26,005 bases of DNA, taken from Flavobacteriales bacterium UBA7690 (lineage in GTDB: Bacteria; Bacteroidota; Bacteroidia; Flavobacteriales_F; PHOS-HE28). Both the position numbers and the translations under genes were made by a program. Location of the stretch: positions 1 to 26,005 of the forward strand of contig DLGQ01000031.1 of NCBI GenBank assembly GCA_002482775.1, read 5' to 3'. A model generated the notes under the pieces. The model did not search any database, was not told where the DNA came from, and saw nothing but the letters and a program-made list of their open reading frames with translations. Of this stretch, positions 1 through 8,007 are shown one piece after another (within the stretch, counting starts at the first letter, position 1; the number at the start of each line of letters is the position of its first letter).

Positions 1-1600
1 CGGTGATGATGATGGACCAGCGCACGGTATCCACACAACCTGCACTGCTTTCCACGGCCAACAGCACGGGATAGGTTCCCTCGACCGCCGGGAATTGTAC
101 GGTGAGCGCCGCATCGGTCGAGGTGCCGGGTGCAACATCTCCCAGATCCCACCACCACGCTATGATCTCGCCTTGCGAACCCGCACTGCTCAGCTGCACG
201 GTGGTGTTCTCCACATCAGTGGGGTTGGGGGTTGCAGCGATGGCGCCGTCGAGGATCCCGGCCACGGTAACGGTGACGGTAGCTTCAGCGGTACAGCCTT
301 CATCCGATACGATGGAAAGTGTCACATCATATTCACCCGGGGCGGTGTAGGTATGCACACCGCTAACTGCGGAAGATGTGCCACCGTCACCGAAAGTCCA
401 GGAGACGGTAGAACTGCCCTCCCCTGTCGTGTCCGCGAAACCCACCTCGAGCGGTGCACAACCGAACAAGGGGTCCACGTCCAAACCCGGGTCTGGTGTT
501 CGCGGATCCCAAACACTGGTATTGCCCATCAGGCACTGGCCCTCGAAGGTGCTTGCGATGGTGTAGAGCCCACCACCGAGGCCTACGGCAGAGACGTTGA
601 GCGTGGTGGATGTTTGGCCCAAGATGGCTACCCCATCCACATACCATTGATGGTCCGTGGCACCAGCAGGTGGAAGGGCGGTGACCACAACGTTCTCTTC
701 ACACACGCGTCCAACGCTGGTAACGGGGGTGAGTACCTGGTCCGTGGCCACGGTCAATGTCAGATCATCTACCAAGGTGTACGGGTAGAACGACATGGGG
801 ATGGTGAACCCCAATGAATCGATGACGCTTTCGAACGGCGTATAGGTATCGGGCAGGTCGCACGGTGCGCCGACCATGATCATGCGGATCTCCTGGTCCG
901 GAGTAAAGGTCATGGACACGTGCAACCAATCACTATCGGGTTGGTAGGTGGCCCTACCCAGTTCTACCCATCCCGGCTGGTAGCCGATGCAATCCATGGT
1001 GGCTATCGGGACAGGCACACAATCCGTGCGGCCCCACAGCGTAAGTGGGAATTCACCTTCGTAGAAGACCCCGATGTTGCCGGTGTTGCCCAGATACTCC
1101 GTATTGGAAATGGAGAGGCCTGCGGTCCAGAGCGATAAGGTGTACTCGGTGCCTGCTAACAAGGGGTTATCGAAGATGCAAGACCCCACATACTCCTTAT
1201 AGCTGGTAACGGAAATGAAGCCCACGGCTGCTTCTCCTTCGGGCGGTGGTAGCGGGAAGCTGGGCGGAGCGAAGCCGCACATGTGATAGTAGTCCGAAGT
1301 GGCTGATGTGGCTTGGAACCAACCGGTAGCACAACTCAGCCAGGGTGGGGAGAACGGCGAAACGAAGGTGTAGGGACAGCATGGTCCGTTGGGTCCCGGA
1401 ACGCGATCTTCGAACGAAGGGTTGGCCACGTAGGAAACCACACCGGCGGGCAATAGATAGGCTGAGCAGGGGCAGTCCGGGTCGTTCAGATCGATCAGGC
1501 CATCAGCATCGTCGTCCATGGCGTTGTCACACAGCTCTTGGGCAAAGGCCCAGCCTGGTGCGAACGCGATCAGAAGCAGTACGGATCGGACAAGAGACAT
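1..1600 (-). CDS. Secreted PKD-domain surface protein, N-terminal 533 residues (cut by left edge)
   Basis: An open frame runs without a stop from an ATG at 1600 to the window edge. Residues 1-20 form a signal peptide (Arg5, then a hydrophobic stretch ending AFA before QE). Residues 24-44 are Asp-rich (DNAMDDDADGLIDLND), like a thrombospondin type 3 or related calcium-binding motif, closed by DCPC. About residues 50-290 resemble the N-terminal 'NPSFE ... GW..ATS..DYY' module common in Bacteroidota surface proteins, probably a galactose-binding-like beta sandwich. An Ig-like stretch (about 297-363) follows, then a clear PKD domain (about 378-446, with WTFGDGGTSS and YTAPGEYDV) and a second PKD-like domain (about 450 to the edge, WWWDLGDV). 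The missing C-terminus probably carries a T9SS sorting domain, but this cannot be seen. The gene follows the kinase gene on the same strand after 122 bases, so it may be co-transcribed or have its own promoter there. Substrate or binding partner is unknown. Confidence 0.88.
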   Translation of the reverse strand, partial: MSLVRSVLLLIAFAPGWAFAQELCDNAMDDDADGLIDLNDPDCPCSAYLLPAGVVSYVANPSFEDRVPGPNGPCCPYTFVSPFSPPWLSCATGWFQATSATSDYYHMCGFAPPSFPLPPPEGEAAVGFISVTSYKEYVGSCIFDNPLLAGTEYTLSLWTAGLSISNTEYLGNTGNIGVFYEGEFPLTLWGRTDCVPVPIATMDCIGYQPGWVELGRATYQPDSDWLHVSMTFTPDQEIRMIMVGAPCDLPDTYTPFESVIDSLGFTIPMSFYPYTLVDDLTLTVATDQVLTPVTSVGRVCEENVVVTALPPAGATDHQWYVDGVAILGQTSTTLNVSAVGLGGGLYTIASTFEGQCLMGNTSVWDPRTPDPGLDVDPLFGCAPLEVGFADTTGEGSSTVSWTFGDGGTSSAVSGVHTYTAPGEYDVTLSIVSDEGCTAEATVTVTVAGILDGAIAATPNPTDVENTTVQLSSAGSQGEIIAWWWDLGDVAPGTSTDAALTVQFPAVEGTYPVLLAVESSAGCVDTVRWSIIIT

Positions 1601-1669
1601 GGAACGATGAGAGTGACGTTCGAAGTGAGAGGTTCGCAATTTAGCTGTAATTGACTTACCTGTTGGATC

Positions 1670-1689
1670 TTGTAGAATTTTCGCTACAA
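1670..1689. promoter_or_regulatory. Candidate regulator-binding palindrome upstream of the PKD gene (site A)
   Basis: TTGTAG, 8 bases, CTACAA is a perfect 6-base inverted repeat. It lies 70-89 bases upstream of the PKD gene start and 34 bases beyond the kinase stop codon. The first 18 bases match 16 of 18 positions of a site just upstream of the response regulator gene. It could be the binding site of that regulator. This is inferred from sequence sharing only. Confidence 0.4.
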
Positions 1690-1722
1690 ACCAAGAGACG
1701 GGGGCTACCAGTAGAACGTTGC

Positions 1723-4700
1723 CTAGGACTTCGGGTCGAAAAGACTGTCGAACGGGAGGTCGAGGATCATGGTGGTCCCCTTGCCCTCTTCGCTCTCCAC
1801 TATAAGGCTGCCACCGAGCAATTGCATGAGGTCCGCGATGATCAACAATCCCAACCCTTGGATATCGCGTTCGCCCTCATGGTCCATGGCTCCAAGGGCT
1901 CCTTGTGCCTGTACCCTTTCCACATGCCGCCGTACAGGCTCGGGCATCCCGGCACCATTGTCCCTGACAAAGAGCCTGTAACCCTCTTTTCGAATCTCCC
2001 CACTGACCACGATCGCTTCCGCACCGCTATGGGTAACAGCATTGCCCACCGCATTGTTCAAGATTATGGAAAGCACATTGCGGTCCGTGCGGATGGTATC
2101 ATCAAGTGGGACCAGGTTCTCCAGCCGGACATCGTTCTCCGCAGCGCGTTCTTGTTCGCGGCCCAGGACTTCGTCCACCAACAAGTGAACCACCACGTTC
2201 CGTGGGCGGAGTTCGATCCGTCCATCCTGTCGTTTGATCCATTGCAGGAGCCCTTGGGCGTTGGCGTGGAGCTTTTCAGAGGAATTGGCCAGATCGGAAA
2301 GCGTACTGGACAGGCGCCTCTCCGAGTCTGCTGGCAGCCTTCGAGCAACACCCCCAGCGACCCTGGCGATGAAGCGAAGTGGTGTAACGATGTCGTGGGA
2401 AATGATGGAAACGAGCATTTCCTTCATTTCGAGCGAACGCCGCAGGTCGGTGTTCGCATCCACCAGTTCACGGGTACGTGCAGCCACCTTCTGTTCCAAT
2501 TGTGCATTGCGCCGACGCAATCTGGAGGCGTTCAACCGCAGGGCACCGAAGAACGCGAGCACCGCGCCCATGACACAAAGCAGGATGAACCACGGTCTCC
2601 TGAACAAGGGGGCTTCAACCGCGAAGTGTAACTCTATACCACTGCCATCACCGCGGACCTGGGCGCCTACTTTGCGCACGCGTAACACATGATCACCGAC
2701 CGCAAGGCCGGCGAAGCGGAGCTCGCGTTGACCTGTGGCCATGGCTATCCATCGGTCGCCATCTTCTTCAAAGGCGTACTCCAGCAGCACGTTCTCCGGA
2801 TCACCCCAATAGGCGAGGGAAAGCGCCACGACCACATCGCGATGGTCCCATGGTAGGCGCAGGTCGGTACCTTCTTTGCGTTCGCCGTTCACCAGCACGG
2901 CTTCGATATGGATGTCCTGCTCCGGGAAAGCATCCGGCATTTGTTCAGGTCTGAACCAGACCAGGCCATCCATGGTGGGGAACGATGCCCAACCATTCGG
3001 TGTGCGCACGTATGATGGGGAGCAGCCACCATTGAACTCAGCATTGCTGATCCCTGCACGTTTGCCGTAGTATGCGTAATAGGTGCGCTGGGTGGAGTCC
3101 TGTGTCCAAGCTTCGATATCAGAGCGTTTCACCCGGAACAGCCCTTGGTTGGTGCTCATCCAAAGGAAGCCGTGCTCATCCGGCATGAACGCATGAACAT
3201 GGGTGAGGAACCCTTGTTCATCAGGCCTTAACTGGAAGATCCGGCCGTCCGGTTTTACAAGGAAGGCTCCCCCACCGTATGATCCAACGAACACATTGCC
3301 ATCGATCACTTCCAACGTTCGCGCGCAGATGCGTTCCAAGCCGGCCACCGCTTCCCAACCTCCTTGGTCGGTAACCCTGAAAACGCCGAAACAAGTGGCC
3401 ATCCAGAACTCCCCGGAAGGGGTCCGGCACAGGTCGTTGGGTCTGGAGGAAAGGTCACCATCTGTAAGCGGGTAGGCTAGTGTGATCCGGCCCTGTTCGG
3501 CTTTGTAAACACCTCCACCGGTACCGATCCAGACCACCTCCCCTTCCGCCATGAAACACATGGGCCGTAAGCCCAGCCGTAGAACCGACTCCCGTTCTAA
3601 GACCAGGTCATACTGAAGCAACGTATCACCACGGCCATACCAATAGCGGTTGTTGGGGTCCAGGAAGATGGCACCCTCGTTGAAGCCCCGGATGAAGGGT
3701 GTCCCGGTACGACAACCCGAGGGGTCGAACAACCGGGATCCACCACGCGTGCTGCTGATCACCTGGTCACTACCGAACGTAGCCTGTGCGTTATAGGCGT
3801 TGTTCACACCTTCGGAAAGGCCTTCGCACAACAAACTGCGCATGCGCTGGCGCCGGAAAATGAACAGGCCCTTCGTATCGGTACCTACTGCAAGGACATC
3901 GGATCCATCCAACCAGATCAAGGCTCCGACCTTTTGCCCGTCAGGCAGGTCAATGGGGATGTGCCTCGCCGAAAGTGTATCTCCCGAAGCACTGGACTCC
4001 AGCACGTACAACTCGTCCGCAACGATGATCGTTGCTCGCATATCCTGCACCTCCCAGAACAGCCGCCACGCCAGTTGGCCATTGCGCATTTCGGCAGCCG
4101 GGAATCCTTTGGTCACAACGGGGCTCACCTCCCCGTTCTCCGCACTTACGCGGAATACGGAACCCGTTTCGCCGAACACGAAAACGTGTCCGCCTTGCAT
4201 GAAGAGGTGCCCGGACCTTCCATTCGGCACGGGCCATGTGGAAACCAGCACGGTGTCCTTGTAGACCAGTAGTTCATCATCGGCCCTTAGGCACCAACGG
4301 TCCTGCGGAAGTGGGACGCCGCGGACCACGGTAGGCCAATCGCCTTTGCGTGTTAAAGAAGAATCCGGATCCATGGCCTTCACGGTAGCGGCCACCGACC
4401 CGATCGAACCGGAGAAACGGGAAGTATATTGTCGTGTAGGGGCTTCAGCCGTAATGGGTAGCAGGCGGTCGTCCTTGTATAGGAATTGCCTGCACCCCGC
4501 ATCACGTATCACATGAGAACCTTCGTTGGTGGGCTGTATATCGAGCACCCGGGACGGCTTGATCCCTTCGGCTGATTGGATGCCGATCTGTTTGAAATGG
4601 TGTCCATCGAAACGCACAACGCCGCCTTCCGTCCCGATCAACAGTGCTCCCCACCGATCACGCACCATGACGTGGACGCGATTCTGGAGCAATCCGTTCT

Positions 4701-4827
4701 CGGACATGTATTGCTCCCTATGCCAAGTCTCCTGCCCTTGGGCAGAAACCCTTTCACTAGTGGCAAGTGCCACCACGGCCAGGAACAAGGAACCCCAACG
4801 AAGAGCGGTCCGGGGTCTACGGATCAT
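1723..4827 (-). CDS. Two-component sensor histidine kinase with periplasmic propeller and Tyr-Tyr-Tyr domain
   Basis: A 1034-aa membrane sensor kinase. Residues 1-29 are a signal peptide ending VSA before QGQ. About 35-640 consist of two-component-regulator propeller repeats (for example WGALLIGTEGGVVRFDG, HGFLWMSTNQGLFRVKR). About 650-740 form a Y_Y_Y-type beta sandwich (YAFEEDGDRWIAM). One membrane helix lies at about 746-765, followed by a coiled coil (766-797). The cytoplasmic kinase core has an H-box with His811 in SHDIVTP, N-box residues Asn924/Asn929 (LNNAVGNAV), a DNGAG box at 956-960 and GLGL at 991-994. Signal sensing by the large periplasmic part is known for the family; the ligand (often a glycan in gut Bacteroides hybrids) cannot be read here. 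Unlike those hybrids, the receiver and HTH are not fused: they are the upstream gene, whose TGA overlaps this ATG, so the two should be translationally coupled partners. Confidence 0.93.
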   Translation of the reverse strand: MIRRPRTALRWGSLFLAVVALATSERVSAQGQETWHREQYMSENGLLQNRVHVMVRDRWGALLIGTEGGVVRFDGHHFKQIGIQSAEGIKPSRVLDIQPTNEGSHVIRDAGCRQFLYKDDRLLPITAEAPTRQYTSRFSGSIGSVAATVKAMDPDSSLTRKGDWPTVVRGVPLPQDRWCLRADDELLVYKDTVLVSTWPVPNGRSGHLFMQGGHVFVFGETGSVFRVSAENGEVSPVVTKGFPAAEMRNGQLAWRLFWEVQDMRATIIVADELYVLESSASGDTLSARHIPIDLPDGQKVGALIWLDGSDVLAVGTDTKGLFIFRRQRMRSLLCEGLSEGVNNAYNAQATFGSDQVISSTRGGSRLFDPSGCRTGTPFIRGFNEGAIFLDPNNRYWYGRGDTLLQYDLVLERESVLRLGLRPMCFMAEGEVVWIGTGGGVYKAEQGRITLAYPLTDGDLSSRPNDLCRTPSGEFWMATCFGVFRVTDQGGWEAVAGLERICARTLEVIDGNVFVGSYGGGAFLVKPDGRIFQLRPDEQGFLTHVHAFMPDEHGFLWMSTNQGLFRVKRSDIEAWTQDSTQRTYYAYYGKRAGISNAEFNGGCSPSYVRTPNGWASFPTMDGLVWFRPEQMPDAFPEQDIHIEAVLVNGERKEGTDLRLPWDHRDVVVALSLAYWGDPENVLLEYAFEEDGDRWIAMATGQRELRFAGLAVGDHVLRVRKVGAQVRGDGSGIELHFAVEAPLFRRPWFILLCVMGAVLAFFGALRLNASRLRRRNAQLEQKVAARTRELVDANTDLRRSLEMKEMLVSIISHDIVTPLRFIARVAGGVARRLPADSERRLSSTLSDLANSSEKLHANAQGLLQWIKRQDGRIELRPRNVVVHLLVDEVLGREQERAAENDVRLENLVPLDDTIRTDRNVLSIILNNAVGNAVTHSGAEAIVVSGEIRKEGYRLFVRDNGAGMPEPVRRHVERVQAQGALGAMDHEGERDIQGLGLLIIADLMQLLGGSLIVESEEGKGTTMILDLPFDSLFDPKS

Positions 4828-5498
4828 GAGTTGGACGACCGATGGAGCACCACCAGGTTCTGCAGATCGAGCAGGTTGGAAACGCCCAGCTTGTCGAACA
4901 AGCGTGCCTTGTACGTGGCCACCGTTGTAGGCTGCACCCCGAGGCGGGCAGAGATCTCTTTAACGCCCTTACCTTCCAGAAGGTCCTCCATCACGGCGAT
5001 CTCCCGATCGGAAAGTTGGCCGAAAGGATCGCGGATCTGTTCCTGATCCTTTTCCAAGATCTTCAATTCGGTACGAGGGCTCAGGTATTCGAAACCTTGC
5101 AGCACGCGACGAATGGCTCGGATCACCTCCTCCTCACTACTCTCTTTGCTCAGATAACCAACGCTTCCCAAAGCCATCACGCGTTGTGCATACACCGACT
5201 CGGAGCGCATGCTATAGACCAGTACACGCATCTCCGGATGGTTCTTGCAGATACGTTCGAGATGGTCCAGAGCACTACCATCCGTCATCTGAAGATCCAG
5301 GATCAGGAGATCGGGCACCCATCCTTGGAGAACTTGATGCAGCTCCTTGATGCTTGACGCCTCGCGAATGGCGGATGCGCGGAACTGATCGTGGATGAGA
5401 TCCTGTAGACCACGACGCACGATCATGTGATCATCGGCGATAAGGAACTTCCCCGCTGCGTGACTATCCTCCTGCTCCATCTTGGTCATCTCGAACAT
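4824..5498 (-). CDS. NarL/FixJ-type response regulator (receiver plus LuxR HTH)
   Basis: A 224-aa DNA-binding response regulator. Receiver domain at about 16-135: acidic pair Asp22/Asp23, phosphoacceptor Asp68 in LILDLQM, Ser96 in VYSM and Lys118 in YLSKES. A LuxR/GerE helix-turn-helix occupies about 160-221 (LSDREIAVMEDLLEGKGVKE, then ISARLGVQPTTVATYKARLF). It ends by overlapping the kinase start (ATGA), so it is almost certainly the cognate partner and first gene of the operon. Three in-frame ATGs (residues 1, 4 and 7) lie close together; the first is used here, and all precede the receiver fold. A sequence closely matching site A lies 3-20 bases upstream of this ATG, which would suit autoregulation. 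The regulated process is not known; the adjacent secreted PKD gene is a candidate target. Confidence 0.94.
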   Translation of the reverse strand: MFEMTKMEQEDSHAAGKFLIADDHMIVRRGLQDLIHDQFRASAIREASSIKELHQVLQGWVPDLLILDLQMTDGSALDHLERICKNHPEMRVLVYSMRSESVYAQRVMALGSVGYLSKESSEEEVIRAIRRVLQGFEYLSPRTELKILEKDQEQIRDPFGQLSDREIAVMEDLLEGKGVKEISARLGVQPTTVATYKARLFDKLGVSNLLDLQNLVVLHRSSNS

Positions 5499-5500
5499 GG

Positions 5501-5519
5501 CGTGGCTAAAATTCTACAA
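5501..5519. promoter_or_regulatory. Candidate regulator-binding site upstream of the response regulator (site B)
   Basis: Read on the minus strand from 5519, the sequence is TTGTAGAATTTTAGCCAC, matching site A (1670 onward, plus strand: TTGTAGAATTTTCGCTAC) at 16 of 18 positions, including the first 12 without a gap. The second half of the palindrome is degenerate here. It sits directly before the regulator ATG, in the leader if the promoter near 5755-5786 is the one used. Confidence 0.38.
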
Positions 5520-5693
5520 ATGGTCCGTAAGCCATGGGTCTACCTTAGCCCACGAATTCTCGGTGAGAGGAGGATTCAACCTTATCGGTTCCTTGTCCAG
5601 TTCCTTCCGGGTGTGTTGCTAAGTCAAGAGAGAGGCGGATCAACACGGAATACCCAAGGTTCATCGGTTCGAGGAGTTTTTGCCGAAGTCCTG

Positions 5694-5744
5694 CCTCCGG
5701 GTTATGGGGCGTTGAGAGCGCCAGAGAGACCATAAACCCGGAGG
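5694..5744. other. Long imperfect inverted repeat (stem-loop) in the regulator operon leader
   Basis: Bases 5694-5707 pair with 5730-5744 (14 base pairs with one bulged base), with an inner GGCG/CGCC stem (5708-5711 with 5719-5722) and a 7-base loop. On the minus strand it would begin a few bases after the predicted transcription start, making a 5'-terminal stem-loop of the regulator/kinase mRNA. There is no T tract after either arm, so it does not look like an intrinsic terminator. Confidence 0.5.
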
Positions 5745-5754
5745 TGGACCGGCC

Positions 5755-5786
5755 TAAAGTTATACGATAGTAGTTGAAGAATACAA
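5755..5786 (-). promoter_or_regulatory. Candidate Bacteroidota promoter for the regulator/kinase operon
   Basis: On the minus strand, TTG (5786-5784) is followed after 21 bases by TAACTTTA (5762-5755), one mismatch from the Bacteroidota -7 consensus TAnnTTTG. The spacing fits the usual -33/-7 layout. It implies a start near 5748 and a leader of about 250 bases before the regulator ATG. Confidence 0.4.
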
Positions 5787-5812
5787 GGAGCGCTCTGCTC
5801 CTTTTTCTTTTT
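5785..5812 (+). terminator. Intrinsic-terminator-like hairpin with T-rich tail
   Basis: AAGGAGC (5785-5791), loop GCTCT, GCTCCTT (5797-5803), then a TTTCTTTTT tail: a classic intrinsic terminator shape on the plus strand. No plus-strand gene precedes it, so it may end an unannotated small or antisense transcript, or be coincidental. It overlaps the TTG element of the minus-strand promoter candidate. Confidence 0.45.
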
Positions 5813-6119
5813 CTACATCGGTCGCCTTGCATGTTAGGTGCCCTTGTGGCGGATCCCGTGCTCCCCAGCTGAGGCAAGCACCCCGCTCATTCGTGCGCCT
5901 GTCGGGTGTGGCCCTTCGATCCGTGCCAGAAATGGGCTGGTCGGCAGGTTGACCGATCCACCGGGACAGGAACAATGCACTGCCCCCCTGAGCATTCAGA
6001 AAGCGGCAAGGACGAAAGCTTGTTGGTTACCATGGGGCAGGTTCGCAGAAAGACCGCCCTGTTCCACAGCGTGTTAGCTAGCACCGGTGGACGCAGAAAT
6101 GAACAGATCGGATCACGAG

Positions 6120-6152
6120 TTGTGAAAAGAAGCCGGATACCTCGTACTTTTC
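6120..6152 (+). promoter_or_regulatory. Weak candidate promoter for the gamma-glutamyltransferase gene
   Basis: TTG at 6120-6122 is followed after 22 bases by TACTTTTC (6145-6152), one base off TAnnTTTG. It would place the start of transcription about 15-20 bases before the TTG start codon at 6177. Such short matches arise by chance, so confidence is low. Confidence 0.28.
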
Positions 6153-6176
6153 GCACCTCTCAGTTCTCTCACTCTC

Positions 6177-7895
6177 TTGATCCGTTCGCTCCTTCTTCAG
6201 GCAAGCGCTGCCGTTCTTCTCCTATCCACCACTGTGGGTGGGCGAAGACCTATGAATGATCCACCCGGTGCTGGTAGCTCCGCGATGGGCATGGTCACTG
6301 ATAGTGCCATGGTCGTAAGTGCACATCCCTTGGCCACAGCGGTCGGGGTCGCGGTGCTTCAAGATGGCGGCAATGCCATCGATGCAGCCGTGGCCGTACA
6401 CTGGGCATTGGCCGTGGTGGCACCTTGGGCGGGCAACATCGGCGGAGGCGGCCTGATGGTGGTGCGCGATGAGCATGGGACCGTGCACACCTTGGACTTC
6501 CGCGAAACAGCGCCTGCTTCCGCACATCGGGACATGTATCTGGATACCAATGGATCGCCGATCGGCAGGCTGAGCCTCGTTGGCCACCGGGCAGTAGGCA
6601 TCCCGGGTAGCGTAGCGGGCTTGTACGTGGCACATGACAGCTTGGGCCGGCTTCCCATGTCGCGGTTGATCCAGCCAGCGATCGATCTGGCCGAACGCGG
6701 TTTCACCCTCACCGCCTTGGAGGCGAAAGAACTGAATTCCAAACTCGCGAGCATCCGATCGGCAAGTACCCGTCCGAGCATATTCACCAGCAAGGCCACG
6801 TGGGTAGCAGGCGATTCTCTTCGTTTACCGGAATTGGCCAGAACACTTGTTCGGATCCGCGATGCTGGTCCGGATGGCTTCTACAAGGGCCTAACAGCAG
6901 ACTTGATCCTGGCCGAAATGCAACGCGGTGGTGGATTGGTCAGTAGAGCAGACCTCGAAGGCTACAGGCCCATTTGGCGTAAACCCATCAAAGGCACTTA
7001 TCGGGACTTGGAGATCATCACCATGGCACCACCCTCTAGTGGCGGTATCGTGCTGATACAAGCGTTGAAGGCCATGGAAGTAACGGATGTGAAGGCTATG
7101 GGTTGGCAGAAGGCGCCTACTGTGCATCGTATGGTGGAAGCTGAGCGGCGGGCCTTTGCTGACCGTGCGGAGCTACTTGGCGATCCGGATTTCGTACCGA
7201 TCGCTGCCGAACGGCTCGTTTCAGCGGATTATATGGCCCAACGTATGGCCAACTTCGATGCAACGAAAGCTACTCCCAGCTCCCAGGTCCATGCCGGCGA
7301 TCCGTTAGCGGAGTCCGAACACACGACACACTTCTCCATCGTGGACGAGGACGGCAACGCCGTTTCCTGCACCACCACGTTGAATGGTTCTTATGGATCC
7401 GGCGTTGTAGTAGGGGAAGCTGGTTTCGTACTGAACAACGAGATGGATGACTTCAGCGTGGCTACGAACACACCGAACCGCTTCGGGTTGGTGGGAAGCG
7501 CTGCGAATTCCATCGCACCGGGAAAGCGGATGCTATCGTCCATGGCGCCGACCATCGTTACACGCAAGGGCGACCTCTTCATGGTATTGGGAAGCCCTGG
7601 CGGCGCAACCATACCCACCTCGGTGCTCCAAACATTGGTGAACGTCGTGGACCATGGCATGAGCGCCAAGCAGGCGGTTTCGGCACCCCGTTTCCACCAT
7701 CAATGGAAACCAGATACCATCCGGATAGAACAGAACGCCATCACAGCAGAGGACAGCCTTGCACTGGTGCGGATGGGACATGCGTTGAAAGTGCGTTCTC
7801 CTATCGGGCGCGTGGATGCCATTCTGGTACTGCCGGATGGACGGCTGGAGGCCGGCTCCGACCCGCGTGGCGATGATGCAGCTGCGGGCTACTGA
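6177..7895 (+). CDS. ggt: Gamma-glutamyltransferase (glutathione hydrolase), exported
   Basis: This N-terminal-nucleophile enzyme cleaves or transfers the gamma-glutamyl group of glutathione and related peptides, normally in the periplasm. The 572-aa product matches full-length family members. Visible signatures: DGGNAIDAAVA (63-73), the Arg109 substrate-binding region (RETAP), the autoprocessing and nucleophile site Thr383 in HTTHFSIVD followed by DGNAVSCTTTLNGSYGSG, LNNEMDDFS (419-427), the LSSMAPT loop (453-459) and the oxyanion motif GSPGG (472-476). The precursor should self-cleave before Thr383. The start is TTG at 6177: the frame is closed by TGA at 6123 with no ATG or GTG between, and the first residues give a signal-peptide-like MIRSLLLQASAAVLLL. 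The first ATG (6252, residue 26) would lose it. The gene stands alone, divergent from the regulator operon and convergent with the OmpA gene. Confidence 0.94.
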   Translation: MIRSLLLQASAAVLLLSTTVGGRRPMNDPPGAGSSAMGMVTDSAMVVSAHPLATAVGVAVLQDGGNAIDAAVAVHWALAVVAPWAGNIGGGGLMVVRDEHGTVHTLDFRETAPASAHRDMYLDTNGSPIGRLSLVGHRAVGIPGSVAGLYVAHDSLGRLPMSRLIQPAIDLAERGFTLTALEAKELNSKLASIRSASTRPSIFTSKATWVAGDSLRLPELARTLVRIRDAGPDGFYKGLTADLILAEMQRGGGLVSRADLEGYRPIWRKPIKGTYRDLEIITMAPPSSGGIVLIQALKAMEVTDVKAMGWQKAPTVHRMVEAERRAFADRAELLGDPDFVPIAAERLVSADYMAQRMANFDATKATPSSQVHAGDPLAESEHTTHFSIVDEDGNAVSCTTTLNGSYGSGVVVGEAGFVLNNEMDDFSVATNTPNRFGLVGSAANSIAPGKRMLSSMAPTIVTRKGDLFMVLGSPGGATIPTSVLQTLVNVVDHGMSAKQAVSAPRFHHQWKPDTIRIEQNAITAEDSLALVRMGHALKVRSPIGRVDAILVLPDGRLEAGSDPRGDDAAAGY

Positions 7896-8007
7896 TCCGA
7901 TGTGACCAGTGTAGTCTCCTCGGCCCTTCGCCTGCATCTGACCTCGTGCATGGTCAACAACGGTACATCCATAGGTCCATCGTTGTTGTTCGTTGCCTTC
8001 GGTCACC

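Larger units (their letters stand above)
5499..6176. other. Divergent intergenic region without a convincing gene
   Basis: This 678-base stretch separates the minus-strand regulator operon from the plus-strand gamma-glutamyltransferase gene. Reading frames inside it (up to about 110 residues) are Arg/Pro/Ser-rich, overlap one another on both strands and show no recognisable domain, so none is called. It holds a candidate regulator site (5501-5519), a long stem-loop (5694-5744), a candidate minus-strand promoter (5755-5786) and a plus-strand terminator-like hairpin (5785-5812). I checked 5820-6110 for tRNA-like cloverleaf features and found none that fold properly. Confidence 0.6.

Noticed and set aside
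1651..2631. A 326-codon plus-strand open frame opposite the kinase C-terminus
   Set aside because: It is antisense to the H-box and ATPase domain of the kinase, whose motifs are unmistakable.
5850..5925. A tRNA-like impression: GCGGATC near 5852 could pair with GATCCGT before GCCA near 5925
   Set aside because: The TTCGA-like element lies too close to the 3' end, and no T-arm, anticodon arm or D-arm can be formed.
5906..6259. A 117-codon plus-strand frame overlapping the gamma-glutamyltransferase start
   Set aside because: It overlaps the real gene in another frame, is Ser/Arg-rich and has no domain or signal peptide.
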